Shown in pieces: positions 43,535-55,155 of a stretch of DNA of 64,000 bases; position 1 is the first letter of the stretch, and every line of letters starts with the position of its first letter. The notes under the pieces are model-generated. The model was not told the DNA's origin. It saw only the letters and a program-made list of their open reading frames with translations, and did no database searches. This DNA comes from Nectonema munidae. Lineage: Eukaryota; Nematomorpha; Nectonematoida; Nectonematidae. The stretch is from NCBI GenBank assembly GCA_030549495.1, contig JAUIRK010001040.1, positions 62,001 to 126,000 on the forward strand. The letters run 5' to 3'. The position numbers and the translations under genes are program-made.

Positions 43535-43617
43535 GAGAAAAGTGTGCAAACGACAAAAGAGTTTATTTTTCTTTTTTTCCCTGCTGCACACTTTTGTCGT
43601 TTGCACACTTTTCTCCT
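43535..43617. other. Perfect 26-bp-stem hairpin
   Basis: GGAGAAAAGTGTGCAAACGA plus CAAAAG (43,535-43,560) is exactly complementary to 43,592-43,617, with a 31-nt spacer. Outside the stem the pairing continues imperfectly for about 14 bp (TTTTAATGGT against ACCATTTTAA). It could be the core of a MITE or a hairpin RNA precursor. Confidence 0.85.
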
Positions 43618-43649
43618 AAAACCATTTTAATGATAATGATATAGAAAGA

Positions 43650-46037
43650 AAAAGTGTACATCTGTTTATAATAAATCAAAAACGTCAATTTAATTGCATC
43701 TTTTTGCTGTCTATATATCTCCTTGGAACCGTTTGGAACTGGGATTTCCCGGTTTTATAAGTTTTTTTCGGTATCGGTTCCTAATTTTCGATACTTATGC
43801 AAACCCTACACCTGACCAATCAAATTTTAATTTTGTATTATTTGGGCTTAGAAGCATATAATAACATGGAATTTAATTTTTTCCAATAAAAATTTACTTA
43901 CAAAAAATTATTTTTGTATTTTTAAAATTTCATAAAAAAAAGTTAAAAAATTTTTTTTAATTTTTTTTTCATAAAAAATAAATTTATGAAAAATTACTAT
44001 AAATTTAAAATTTAAAATAAAATTTATTTAATATTTTTCTTTAGTTTTTTTCAATTAAAGTTAACATTTCGAAATAATTGTTTTTATAAGTTTAAAATTT
44101 TGTAAAAAAAACATAATATTTAAACCTCAAAAAAAGGTTCTTATATTTTTATTTAGTTAGTAAATGTCTTACTTAGCCGTTAGTTAGATAGTCGCGTAGT
44201 AGCTAGTCTTAATCAGTAAAAATCTCCAACTAATAAGTCTATGAGAGTTATTTGAAAATAATTGGACATTTAGTTCTATATGCAGATGTAAGTATCACTA
44301 AACCACGTTACACAATCTTTACAATTTTTGTTCAGATGCATACACAAATTTTTTACGTGAAGAAAAAACTTATGCTTTTTGCAATCAATTTTGGCCTAGC
44401 TTACCGAAATCACGTATGTTGAATTCCATGCTCATAATATTATTTGATGAAATAACTTAAAGTTGTCAAAAAAGTGATATAGATTGGCTACTCATCTCAA
44501 ATTTGCGGTGCAGGACATTTCGTACCAAAAAGGTTTCAAAGCAGAGACATTTCGTACATTTGTTATGTATGTTTTGTACCGAGTTTTTTTTAATTTTGGG
44601 TAAGAACTGACCAACATAGATACGAAATGACTTGGGTAGGAAATGTCTTGGTTATACGAAATGTACTTGAACTCCAAATTGGAGTTTTTTTCTGAATAAT
44701 ATTTAAAATAATTGTATAACATTATATACCCATTTTCTAGTATGCTGAATTGAAGGGTGCTGTTTATTTTGTTTGAAAATCAATCAAAACTGTTAAAAAG
44801 GGATTTAAATGGCGATGTTTCTCAAATTGTCAAATTTTAGAAATAAATAAATTTTTACACATATTATATCTATTTTCTAGTATGATTCAATAATTGAGAA
44901 GATTTTATATTTTACAAATTTAGGTATTTAAATTTATATGGAAAATGTAAATGTTGGTAAAATGCTCTAAAGTAAAAAATATTCGTGGATAAAAACCTCT
45001 AGGAAATGATTGGCATAATGATAGATGGGCTGTATTTCGCCAAATTTGCTAAGACCAAGTTAAAATGTAGAAATTATTTGATCCCTGACGATACATTGAG
45101 ACTCAATTAAACATTATTTGCTTCTAAAGTAGGGATTCAATTCTATGCTTTTAATCCAAAAAACCCCTCAAAATACAGTGTTTTATTCAAATCCTTAACG
45201 CGTATTATGTTGACAAGTACTAGGCAATGAAGATAAGTTAAGTTTTTTTAAAGATGGGATATTAAATTTTGGGGAAACATTATTTCAATAAATCCAACCC
45301 TTAAGGATAAATATAGAGAAAATTGATCATAAAAATTTCAATTTGAAAGAAAGCATGTTGACGTTATGCCTTGATTCAATTTGATTTTGATTACTAAAAA
45401 GTAATAAATTATATTTTCTCTTTCCATAGATGTTAAAAACTTACAGTTTATGTGTATCCAATAACAAGTTAAGTACCAGAAAAACCAGATGTCTTTATTC
45501 AATTTCAATTCATTTCAGATGAAAACCGGAGAGGGAAATAAACGTATTTTTTTGGAGATAAGGCAACTTTTGAAAGAAAAAAATGTTATTTATGTGATCA
45601 GGATATTTTGAACATACTTTTGTTTTTCATGTACTTTACTCAGGTATAATATTTCGAATTTATTTCATATCGATGTAATGAAATAGAAATTTTTTACTTT
45701 TAAGAAGAAGAAGAAGTTTATTTAAAAAAAAATGAAATGTAAAGAACAAAAAAAACAACTTCCATATAGAAGTGAAAGCTGTACTGAAACAAACAGAGTT
45801 TTAAGTAGTTATTATTGAATCAAATAAATAAATTTATGTATAAATTTATTACAAACGTGCAAAATCAAAAGGCTGAAGAACCGCTTGCATGAGTTTACAC
45901 TAAATAATATAATTATACAATATATTATTATTTGTTTGAAAGAATTAGAACCATCATCACAAAATAATTAACTGTATCAGACAATCTCTAAATATTATTC
46001 ACAATAAATCAGATATATGTAAAATATGTATATGTAA
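43650..46037. other. Long stretch without a supported gene
   Basis: AT-rich. Around 44,510-44,690 the string ACATTTCGTAC and its complement recur several times in both orientations, possibly a decayed MITE. No ORF I would defend. Confidence 0.4.
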
Positions 46038-46060
46038 ATATATATATATATATATATATA
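46038..46060. repeat. (TA)n microsatellite at the edge of element B
   Basis: About eleven TA units, directly followed by element B. Element A also sits in (TA)n. Confidence 0.9.
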
Positions 46061-47528
46061 TCTCCAAACTATATAGTACAATGATTCATCTCCAACCTGT
46101 ATACTACGATGATTCATCTCTAACCTGTATACTACGATGATTCATCTCCAACCTGTATACTACGATGGTTTCTATTCTATGTACAAATAACTAGGGAGAC
46201 AATGTTCAACTTTCTGTTCACATTCTGCTAGATGTAAGATTTGATATACCTCATTCGGGGAGACGATGCCACATAAGTTATTACCTATATACATTATACC
46301 TGTATACTACGATGGTTCATCTCCAACCTGTATACCGCGATAATTCATATCAAAGAATCGAAAAATATTCTTTAAAAAATCAAAAATATCAAACTTTCTG
46401 TTCATATTTTGCTACCTCATACGATGTTACAAAAGTTATTACCTATACTTTGCAATTTGCACGATTTTAAATATTATATTTGTCAAATAATCAAAATAAA
46501 ATTCTGTAATCAAAGAATCGAAAAATATTCTTTAAAAAATCAAAAAATATCAAACTTTCTGTTCATATTTTGCTACCTCATACGATGTTACAAAAGTTAT
46601 TACCTATACTTTGCAATTTGCACGATTTTAAATATTATATTTGTCGAATAATCAAAGAATCGAAAAATGTTCAAATCAAAAAATATTTATTCTTTTTAAA
46701 TATATCGTTGGCTCCCCTTACTTTTAGTTTCGTATGTGCATAATTTGATAAAAATTAATTATTAAAGACTAGGTTTATCTTTCAATTTTAAAAGTAAGGG
46801 GAGCCAACGATATATTTAAAAAGAATAAATATTTTTTGATTTGAACATTTTTCGATTCTTTGATTATTCGACAAATATAATATTTAAAATCGTGCAAATT
46901 GCAAAGTATAGGTAATAACTTTTGTAACATCGTATGAGGTAGCAAAATATGAACAGAAAGTTTGATATTTTTTGATTTTTTAAAGAATATTTTTCGATTC
47001 TTTGATTACAGAATTTTATTTTGATTATTTGACAAATATAATATTTAAAATCGTGCAAATTGCAAAGTATAGGTAATAACTTTTGTAACATCGTATGAGG
47101 TAGCAAAATATGAACAGAAAGTTTGATATTTTTGATTTTTTAAAGAATATTTTTCGATTCTTTGATATGAATTATCGCGGTATACAGGTTGGAGATGAAC
47201 CATCGTAGTATACAGGTATAATGTATATAGGTAATAACTTATGTGGCATCGTCTCCCCGAATGAGGTATATCAAATCTTACATCTAGCAGAATGTGAACA
47301 GAAAGTTGAACATTGTCTCCCTAGTTATTTGTACATAGAATAGAAACCATCGTAGTATACAGGTTGGAGATGAATCATCGTAGTATACAGGTTAGAGATG
47401 AATCATCGTAGTATACAGGTTGGAGATGAATCATTGTACTATATAGTTTGGAGATGAATCATCGTAGAATACAGGTTGGAGAAGAATCATCGTAATATAC
47501 GGGTTGGAGATAACACGCAAGTTGTCTA
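46061..47528. repeat. Giant palindrome of element B
   Basis: Left arm 46,061-46,726 (truncated by about 72 bp), spacer about 62 bp, right arm 46,789-47,528 (740 bp). Same 28-bp motif units and inner ends as in A. Confidence 0.92.
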
Positions 47529-50500
47529 CCCGCGTTCAACCGTACAGGTTATGAGAATATATCATTACATATTAGAGAAGAGTTTTCTAAACTCTTTATA
47601 CTGAAAAAATATTTCTTCAATATACAAATAAATTTAGATGAGAATATATCATTACATATTAGAGAAGAGTTTTCTAAACTCTTTATACTGAAAAAATATT
47701 TCTTCAATATACAAATAAATTTAGATTCTGAAAGTAGAGTCGCTTTATAATTGGCCTGGAAATTGTCACAGAATATAGGTAAAAATTTGTCCAAATGAAA
47801 AAAGCTTTAGTTTAAAATGCATCCCTTATCTCCTTAAATTTAATGCAGTAAACAATAATAAAAATAATATTTATCCAAAACATATTTTTTCGAATCAAAG
47901 TGTAAATCAAACCCGCATTTAAATTTTGGTTGATTAATTCAAAATCTACAAATAAATTTAGATTCTGAGAGTAGAGTCGCTTTATAATTGTGTTAGAAAT
48001 TATCACATAATATAGATAAAAATTTGTCCAAATGAAAGGAGCTTTAGTTTAAAATGCATCCCTTATAAAGGTTGTATCTAATCTAAATAAAAGTAGATTA
48101 TGATTATCCAACAAAACTCATTATTTCTTCAATGTGGATGTCGAAAATTATAATTATTTTATAAAAATATAGAAATTCACTTTAGGATTAAAGTGAAAAA
48201 AAATAAAAATAATATTTATCCAAAACATATTTTTTCGACTCAAAGTGTAAATCAAACCCGCATTTAAATTTTGGTTGATTAATTCAAAATCTACAAATAA
48301 ATTTAGATTCTGAGAGTAGAGTCGCTTTATAATTGTGTTAGAAATTATCACATAATATAGATAAAAATTTGTCCAAATGAAAGGAGCTTTAGTTTAAAAT
48401 GCATCCCTTATAAAGGTTGTATCTAATCTAAATAAAAGTAGATTCTGATTATCCAACAAAACTCATTATTTCTTCAATGTGGATGTCGAAAATTATAATT
48501 ATTTTATAAAAATATAGAAATTCACTTTAGGATTAAAGTGAAAAAAAATAAATTCATGAGATTACTTATTGATAAAAATTGATTAAAACACATATTTTGA
48601 TCTATTTATCTTCTCTTTAAAAATTTATATGCAATAAACAATAATAAAATAATATTTATCCAAAACATATTTTTTTCGAATCAAAGTGTAAATCAAACCC
48701 GCACTTCAAAAGAAGTAAAAAACTAATGTTAATATATAAAAAACTGAAAACTAAAATGATTTTATAAAAATCTAAAAATAAATAGTGGACTACGATTATC
48801 CAACAAAACTTGTACATTCGATCTACATTTTTCACTTCAAAAATAATTTTAAATTTATTAGAAAAAGATTATACTGACCAATAAAAAAAACGAAGGTTAA
48901 TTTATAAAAAAAATGGAAAAACTAATACTATTTTATAAAAATCTACAAATAAATTTAGATTCTGAGAGTAGAGTCGCTTTATAATTGTGCTGGAAATTGT
49001 CACATAATATAGGTAAAAATTTGTCATAATGAAAGGAGCTTTAGTTTAAAATGCATCCCTTATCTGCTAATTAATGGTATGAAGCCCATGGAAAATAAAA
49101 ACAGTAAAATGGCATTTCTTAAGTACTTATGATATAAGTAATGTATTCTGAAAGGCCATAAAAAATGCTTTAATTTGGTATATCGCATGATGCATTTTGT
49201 TGAGAAATGTGAAAGTTATAAGCGTTTTAATATTTGACTAAGATTTAAGCTAGGAACACTACAAATAAACTAAGCGTACACTAGCCCGATAAAATAAACC
49301 ACACACGCGTGCTAAAGATGTGGTGTAGCGTATGCGAGATAAGAATTCACTGCGCTCACAAACGCGTAATGCAACATGTGTTCATCTTTCTTCGCATAGT
49401 TATGCTCTAAAATCAATCAATAATGTGATTTATTCTTCGCACACTGTCGGTATAAATATAACGAATGCCCTTCGTTAAAAATTAGAAAGGTTGTATCTAA
49501 ACTAAATAAAAGTAGACTACGATTATCCAACAAAACTCGTACATTCAATCGACAAAACCACACACGCGTGCTAAAGATGTGGTGAAGCGTATGTGAGATA
49601 AGAATTCACTGCGCTCACAAACGCGTAATGCAAAATGTGTTCATCTTTCTTCGCATAATTATGCTCTAAAATCAATCAATAATGTGATTTATTCTTCGCA
49701 CACTGTCGGTATAATTTTTAACGAATGCCCTTCGTTAAAAATTAGAAAGGTTGTATCTAAACTAAATAAAAGTAGACTACGATTATCAAACAAAACTCTT
49801 ACATTTAATCGACATTTTTCACTTGAAAAAAAAATTTAAAATTTATTAGAAAAATATTATACTGACCTCTACTGACCCATAAAAAGTAAAAAATATATAT
49901 TAATTTTCGACAGTTTTATTTAACTATGACATTTTAAAATGTTAAAACCCATATTCTACCTTTGTGAATATAAAATTTTGAAGAAATAATATATAAACTC
50001 ATCACGTTAATTATTGGTATTTTTTGAAACTAGATAAAAGTTGACTGACCTCACATAAAAGCGGATTTTGAAAAAATAAAAATATATTTATTTGTAAAAC
50101 CTAACGTATTTTACCCACAAAGAGTATAGCTTCAAATCTTGTACATTCGATCAACATTTTTCACTTCAAAAATAATTTTAAATTTATTAGAAAAACATTA
50201 TACTGACCTATACTATTGACCCATAAAAAGTAAAAAATATATATTAATTTTCGACAGTTTTTTTTAACTATGAAATTTTAAAATGTGAAAAATCATATTT
50301 TACCTTTGTGAATATAAAATATTCAAAAAATATTTTATAAATTAAGAACGTTAATTATTATTGGTATTTTTTGAAACTAGATAAAACTTGACTGACCTCA
50401 CATAAAAGCAGATTTTGGAAAAATAAAAATATATTTATTTGTATAACCTAGCCTATGTTAACCACAAAGAGTATACCTTTCCAATGACACCATTTTCATT

Positions 50501-51017
50501 TAATTTTTTTTTAAAAAGACACATTATGCTTAAACAAAAAGGTGGTCCGTAATTTTTTCAAAAATTTAGACAAAATTTTTCGAATAAATGTCCATTTATT
50601 AAAATTTTTTAAAACTTTTGCAAAAATTAATTATTCTAGAGTATGTAGCAAACGATAAGCTTTCTAATGATATATATATCATAAAAAAGAAATATTGAAA
50701 AACAGTTGAATTCTTTCTTCAAATCAAACAAGTAAAAATTTCCAAAAAGTAGTATTGGTAGTATTAGTAGTAGTATTATTATTATTATTATATATTACAT
50801 AAACATTTCAACCAATCATATAGTTTTTATGAAATAAAACTGCAATTTCAAAGTTAAATTTTTTGAACTTTTAGGTAGAATTTTTGAAATGTGGCTTTCA
50901 ATATGTATGTAAAATATTTTTTGAAAATTTTTATTTTAAGTATATTTTTTAAGCATTTTACGATTTACACATTTAAATATATAATAAGGCTGGCAAGTTT
51001 GGCGAGTTGTCTCCCCG

Positions 51018-51035
51018 GAGGTCTTGCCAGACCTC
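51018..51035 (+). other. Terminal hairpin of element B
   Basis: GAGGTCT-TGCC-AGACCTC, two bases from the element's right edge, identical to the A hairpin. Confidence 0.75.
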
Positions 51036-51065
51036 TGATACTTATAATACAATAAAATGCATATA

Positions 51066-51800
51066 CTATAATTTCACCTCTTTAGTTGTCTGAAGAAAAG
51101 AGAAGCAATTTGCATCAAAACAAGAAAACATATATCCCTCTGTGAACATTTTCTTCAACTTTTTTTTGTATAGACTTATGCTTAAATCTAGATAGTTTAT
51201 CAAATAAAGGTTGCTATTCCAAAAACTAGAAAGCTTATATTCTAAAGTTTGGTAAAAGTTTAGACATCTATAGTGAGGTACTAATGCAGTATTTTTCTCT
51301 CTTAAATCATATTGAATAGATATAGAATTGAAGTGAAGTATATGACTGAAAATAGAAGGCAGCATGAAATTAAACAACTTATAAATCATAAGAGCCAAAC
51401 TAAATTGATATAAATCCTGTAACTTTAATACCTGTGTTTCATAAAAAAGATTACTTGTGTGTGCATACGGACTCAGGCCATGTACTAGCCTTAGGCATTT
51501 TTTCTGAGTTTTAGCTAAAGTTGTCAGATTTGAATGACCCCAAATTGTTAAACAATATTTTAAATGAGGTAAAAAAAATGAATTGTAAATCAATAGCTTT
51601 ATATGAATAGGAAGAGTATTTTTCAATCTAGATAAAACGCCATTCACTTTTGATACTTTCTCATTTATATTTTGGATGTGTGCATGCCATTTTAATTTAT
51701 TATCGATTGTAACTCCAAGTAAGTTGAATCGGTCCACTATTTCAAATTTGAATCCATCATTAACCTTCGCTTTACGGACTTTATGCATTTTTTACACTAA
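51066..51800 (-). pseudogene. LINE ORF2 C-terminal part
   Basis: 240 open codons on the minus strand. It reads FNLLGVTIDNKLKWHAHIQN (RT thumb start), NGVLSRLKNTLPIHIKLLIY and NSFFLPHLKYCLTIWGHSNL, then QKKCLRLVHGLSPYAHTSNL. This is the conserved C-terminal domain of Jockey/RTE-X-like LINEs. The RT palm is absent here; a palm fragment from the same strand lies at 54,679-55,085, beyond the piggyBac gene. Element B begins a few bases past the 3' end of this fragment. Confidence 0.8.
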
Positions 51801-52018
51801 AAATTTTTGAGGCGTTTTTTATCAATGTGCCTCCATAGAAACCTATTATGAAAGTTGCATGTAAATTTTCTATTTCACACACTTTACACAATGTGACATT
51901 AAAATTTAAATTTTATCGAATAATTTTTGAAAAAAATAGAAAAAACTTCTCAACATGACGTTTTATAAAATAGATGGCGTTAAAAATAAAAACATGAACT
52001 TGAAGAATTCACCAAAAT
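51801..52018. other. Flank of the piggyBac gene
   Basis: Contains TAGATGGCGTTAAA at 51,971-51,984, repeated in direct orientation at 54,563-54,576. No piggyBac inverted repeat was identified. Confidence 0.4.
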
Positions 52019-53345
52019 TTATTTACAGTTGATGCACAAAATTGAAGAATGAGATTTACAGATAAACAAAGAACACTTTTCACATTGTCTGGATGTTTTG
52101 TTCTTCTTAGATACGCAAAAAGAACAAGAAGCTCTTTTTTTACTAGAACTTGGCTCCAAAGGTTCAGACACACACTCTCTAATGCCATAAAAATGGAAAA
52201 GATGCTTGATGTTCATCTGCAATTCAGATATGGTAGAGCGAGCTTTCATACATTCTTCAGCCAAGTAAAAAGCTAGGCTTTTTATAAAGACTTTTCTTCC
52301 ACTGTCTTTTTGGAGAGGATAATCTTGAGGTGCATTGAACTTAGCAACAATCCAAGTGTTCAAGGTGCATATATCTAGGTAATTACAAAAAGCCACTAAG
52401 GGCCATCGTCTTGTAGGTTTATATGCACGGTATGCTTTTATCATCCTGTTGCCAACATCAACACCACCTTTGTGTTCATTGTAAGCCAGAATACTTTCGG
52501 GTTTTGAATCAATATTGCTGATTTGAACATTTTTATGCTGGGAAGAGAGTAAGTAGACTACCTTGAAGTTTCTCCGAGCATGCTTCTTAGGAATATATGC
52601 GGCAATGGACACGTAATCTGAGTATATAATACGGCTTTCGCACTCATTCAAACGCAGTTCTTTGAGATGAAGGGGACGAAACACAATTGGCAAAAACCTC
52701 TTGTTGGACATAATTGTTCCACAAAGAGATAAACACTTGTTATGTGCCCATACAGCAAGTTCATGAGTGGTAAAAAAACGATCCGTAAACAGACCACAAC
52801 CTTTTGGAACATTGCTATTTTCAACCAGTCTCTTTACAATTGATGATCCAGAAAAATATGTGGAGTCTTGCAATCCAGACACATAAACTTCAGAGAGCAT
52901 AAAGTAATTGTATATTGAATCGCAAATATGGTAAAACTTCATACCGTACCTGCCAGGTTTGTGAGGGTCATAGACTTTGACTGGACAGCCCCCTCTGAAT
53001 GATACGAGCTGCTCATCAATTGTCACAGAAGAATGAGCAGTCCAAAACTTTGGAAAAACTTTATAGAAGTGATCGTGTATATGTCTGATAGGGCTTATCT
53101 TGTCATTTTTATCACGTTCATCTTTTTTATCAAATCTGATGAAAATTTGAATTAAAGTGAACATGTCGCGTCCAATGGCAGCTTTCAAAAAAGGACTTGC
53201 AAATGTTGAAAACAAATCAGAAATTTTAATTTTTTGGTCGCAATTTTGACCAATATAAAGAAGTGTGGCAAAATAAGAGAGTAGGTGATAAACCTTGAAG
53301 TTCAAGTAACAATATTTGAGATTTGAGTTTTTAGGACAATTTGAT
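52019..53345 (-). CDS. piggyBac-family transposase or domesticated derivative, exon 2
   Basis: Carries most of a DDE_Tnp_1_7 piggyBac protein, open to the stop. Catalytic blocks are all present: SVTIDEQLVSFRGGCPVKVY (first Asp), GLFTDRFFTTHELAVW (second Asp) and NEHKGGVDVGNRMIKAYRAY (third Asp), each aligned with the piggyBac D268/D346/D447 positions. KPGRYGMKFYHICDS is the KPxxxGxK block. The C-terminus is a Cys-rich zinc-binding region with CSFCVSKKNKTSRQCEKC, SLFICKSH and CINC. The acceptor TTTTTCAG at 53,346 joins exon 1 in frame through a 49-bp intron, giving 552 residues. No inverted repeats or TTAA pair were found at its edges, so a captured host gene cannot be excluded. Confidence 0.87.
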
Positions 53346-53394
53346 CTGAAAAAAATGAATAATAACACAAATCACATATGAAAAAAAAACTTAC
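53346..53394 (-). other. 49-bp intron in the piggyBac gene
   Basis: GTAAGT at the donor, a T-rich run and TTTTTTTCAG at the acceptor; phase 2. Length matches the introns of the host exons at 36 kb and 55-58 kb. Confidence 0.8.
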
Positions 53395-53726
53395 TCATAG
53401 TTGCTTTTAAGTTTTAACATTGTCATAGAGTATATATGCTGAACTATTTCAGGTGTCATGAAACATTTGAAAATAGATAGAGCATTAGAGTTATTTTTAC
53501 ATTGTCCTTTGGGGCCTGCAGGATGATTAGAAAAGTTTCGGATGTTTATTCTCTCTACTCTACCACTTAAACTTGCACGTGGATCCCAGTAAAATTCCGT
53601 GGAATCAGGAGCTACTAAGTTGTCATTTATTTCTTGTGAAATTTCAAATGAAGAATTGCTGGATGATTCAGAGGAACAATTAGAAATTGAGGAAATATCT
53701 CCAGTTTCCTGTGAAGTACTAGACAT
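53395..53726 (-). CDS. piggyBac-family protein, exon 1
   Basis: ATG at 53,726; the acidic, Ser-rich N-terminus reads MSSTSQETGDISSISNCSSE, typical of piggyBac proteins. Then WDPRASLSGRVERINIRNFS and FKCFMTPEIVQHIYSMTMLK, the start of the structured domain. The donor GA|GTAAGT at 53,394 and the acceptor at 53,346 splice to give YE-SNCPKNSN in frame. Without splicing the frame stops at once, so the intron is supported by both sequence and protein logic. Confidence 0.83.
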
Positions 53727-53849
53727 TAGAAATTTGGAAAGTCAAGAGAAGCTACTGAAGTCAATCGAATGCGAAAGGAATGAAGCAAATACCAAAATGT
53801 AAGGGAGCACGATGGAGTGAAAATTTATTGATTGTTCCAGTGAGCATGT

Positions 53850-54170
53850 CACTCACTATGCGTCTTTGCGAAACATACACCACAATTGTGTTTACTACGT
53901 AATCAGCAATGAGTTCAATGATTTTCTCCTTACTCTGCGTCTTTGCGAAACATACACCACAATTTTGTTTACTACGTAATAAGCAATGTTTTCAATGATT
54001 TTTCTCCTTACTCTGCGTCTTTGCGAAACATACACCACAATTGTGTTTACTACGTAATCAGCAATGAGTTCAATGATTTTCTCCTTACTCTGCTTCTTTG
54101 CGAAACATACACCACAATTTTGTTTATTACGTAATCAGCAATGCGTTCAATGATTTTTCTTCTTACACAC
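53850..54170. repeat. Tandem array, four units of about 77-78 bp
   Basis: Each unit carries CGTCTTTGCGAAACATACAC, then GTTTACTACGTAAT and CAATGATTTT. Unit starts are near 53,861, 53,938, 54,016 and 54,093. It lies about 125 bp upstream of the piggyBac start codon. Short open frames across it are products of the repeat. Confidence 0.92.
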
Positions 54171-54678
54171 GACCGTATATAAAATCTATTCAAGAGTTTC
54201 ATATGATAAAAACGATAAAAAAAAAGCAACAGAATAATCCTGTAATGTCGATGCATCGCAATAAAAGTACACTGCGCCTTCATTTGTAAAGCTGTGCTTT
54301 GTATGAAACATGAAACTATCAATTCCCTAGTGATGAGAAAAATGACATGCCTATGGATGATACATGTGTGTACTTATAGTACGTTTCAGAGCATGTATGC
54401 CACTACAACTAGTACAATTTTTGAAAAATTTCATCAAAAAGATGTTAAAAAAATTAATATATATGATATATTTTATATCTTGATAATTAATTTATATTTT
54501 CATTGCATGAAAATACGAAATTTTGTTATAACTTATTTATCTTTTATAATTATTCTTTAAATTAGATGGCGTTAAACAAACATATCCAAATATAAATAAT
54601 ATTTGGATATTCAGATTTAGTGGAGTGAAATTTCATCTTTAATTCGTTCAAAATATGAAACACAAAACTATTCAACCT
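54171..54678. other. Non-coding flank with a small perfect palindrome
   Basis: ATATCCAAATAT at 54,582-54,593 pairs perfectly with 54,599-54,610 across a 5-nt loop. TAGATGGCGTTAAA at 54,563-54,576 repeats 51,971-51,984. Nothing else recognised. Confidence 0.5.
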
Positions 54679-55085
54679 TCAAAATCTTTTTTTTAATGAG
54701 TAGTCACAAGTACTTGATTTAGCAATTTTTATTATAAAGTTTACAAAACGGTGTAAAAAATGCATAGAGTCCGTAAACCAAGCTATAAAGTATATGTCCG
54801 TAGAGCGAAGGTTAAGAAAATTACTAGAACATTGATTTTTGAACAGCATTATCTTGGACTTACTGTAATTTAATTTCATTCCATTATTTTCTAACCATTG
54901 TTCCACCTTATTTATGTCCAGTGAAATTTTTTTGGAAATATTTGGATCATTGGGCAGGAATGGAATATTTATAGTAATATCGTCAGCAAAGCATAGAAAA
55001 TCAACGTTTTCATTAGAAAGATATATATCATTCAAATATATTAAAAATAGGAGGGGACCCAATATAGAGCCCTGCGGAACTCTAA
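54679..55085 (-). pseudogene. LINE reverse-transcriptase palm fragment, 5'-truncated
   Basis: The minus strand reads RVPQGSILGPLLFLIYLNDI (block 5), VDFLCFADDITINI (active-site FADD) and WLENNGMKLNYSKSKIMLF (primer-grip region). Upstream RT blocks are absent; the fragment starts just before RVPQGS, next to a host-like exon at 55,156-55,440. After KIMLF the frame drifts into non-LINE sequence that contains an inverted match to 51,760-51,798. The piece at 51,066-51,800 is the natural continuation. Confidence 0.78.
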
Positions 55086-55155
55086 ATTAAAACTTTTAAA
55101 TTACTTTTAATACAAAAATAACGACATCTATACAGAATAAATATATAAACATTAC

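Larger units (their letters stand above)
46061..51037 (+). mobile_element. Element B: second copy of the 5-kb palindrome-bearing element
   Basis: Near-identical reverse complement of element A across its whole length. Small differences include one substitution in a short shared frame (48,154-48,351 versus 16,084-16,281) and the palindrome spacer (62 versus 66 bp). On the plus strand it starts TCTCCAAACTATATAG right after (TA)n, about 72 bp inside the A terminus, exactly at a 28-bp motif boundary. It ends with GGCGAGTTGTCTC (51,001-51,013), the hairpin at 51,018-51,035 and TG, followed by ATACTT. Flanks differ from those of A, so it is a separate insertion rather than an assembly echo of the same locus. 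No long ORF. Confidence 0.65.

Noticed and set aside
44505-44700. Cluster of ACATTTCGTAC motifs as a defined MITE
   Set aside because: Motifs recur in both orientations, but I could not find matched ends or a target duplication.
13397-51037. A/B inverted pair as an assembly artefact
   Set aside because: Flanks of A (LTR halves with exact target duplication) and B ((TA)n and LINE tail) are unrelated, and small sequence differences exist. Still worth checking with long reads.
53850-54170. CRISPR array from four regular repeats
   Set aside because: Units are contiguous without unique spacers, in an intron-bearing eukaryotic genome.
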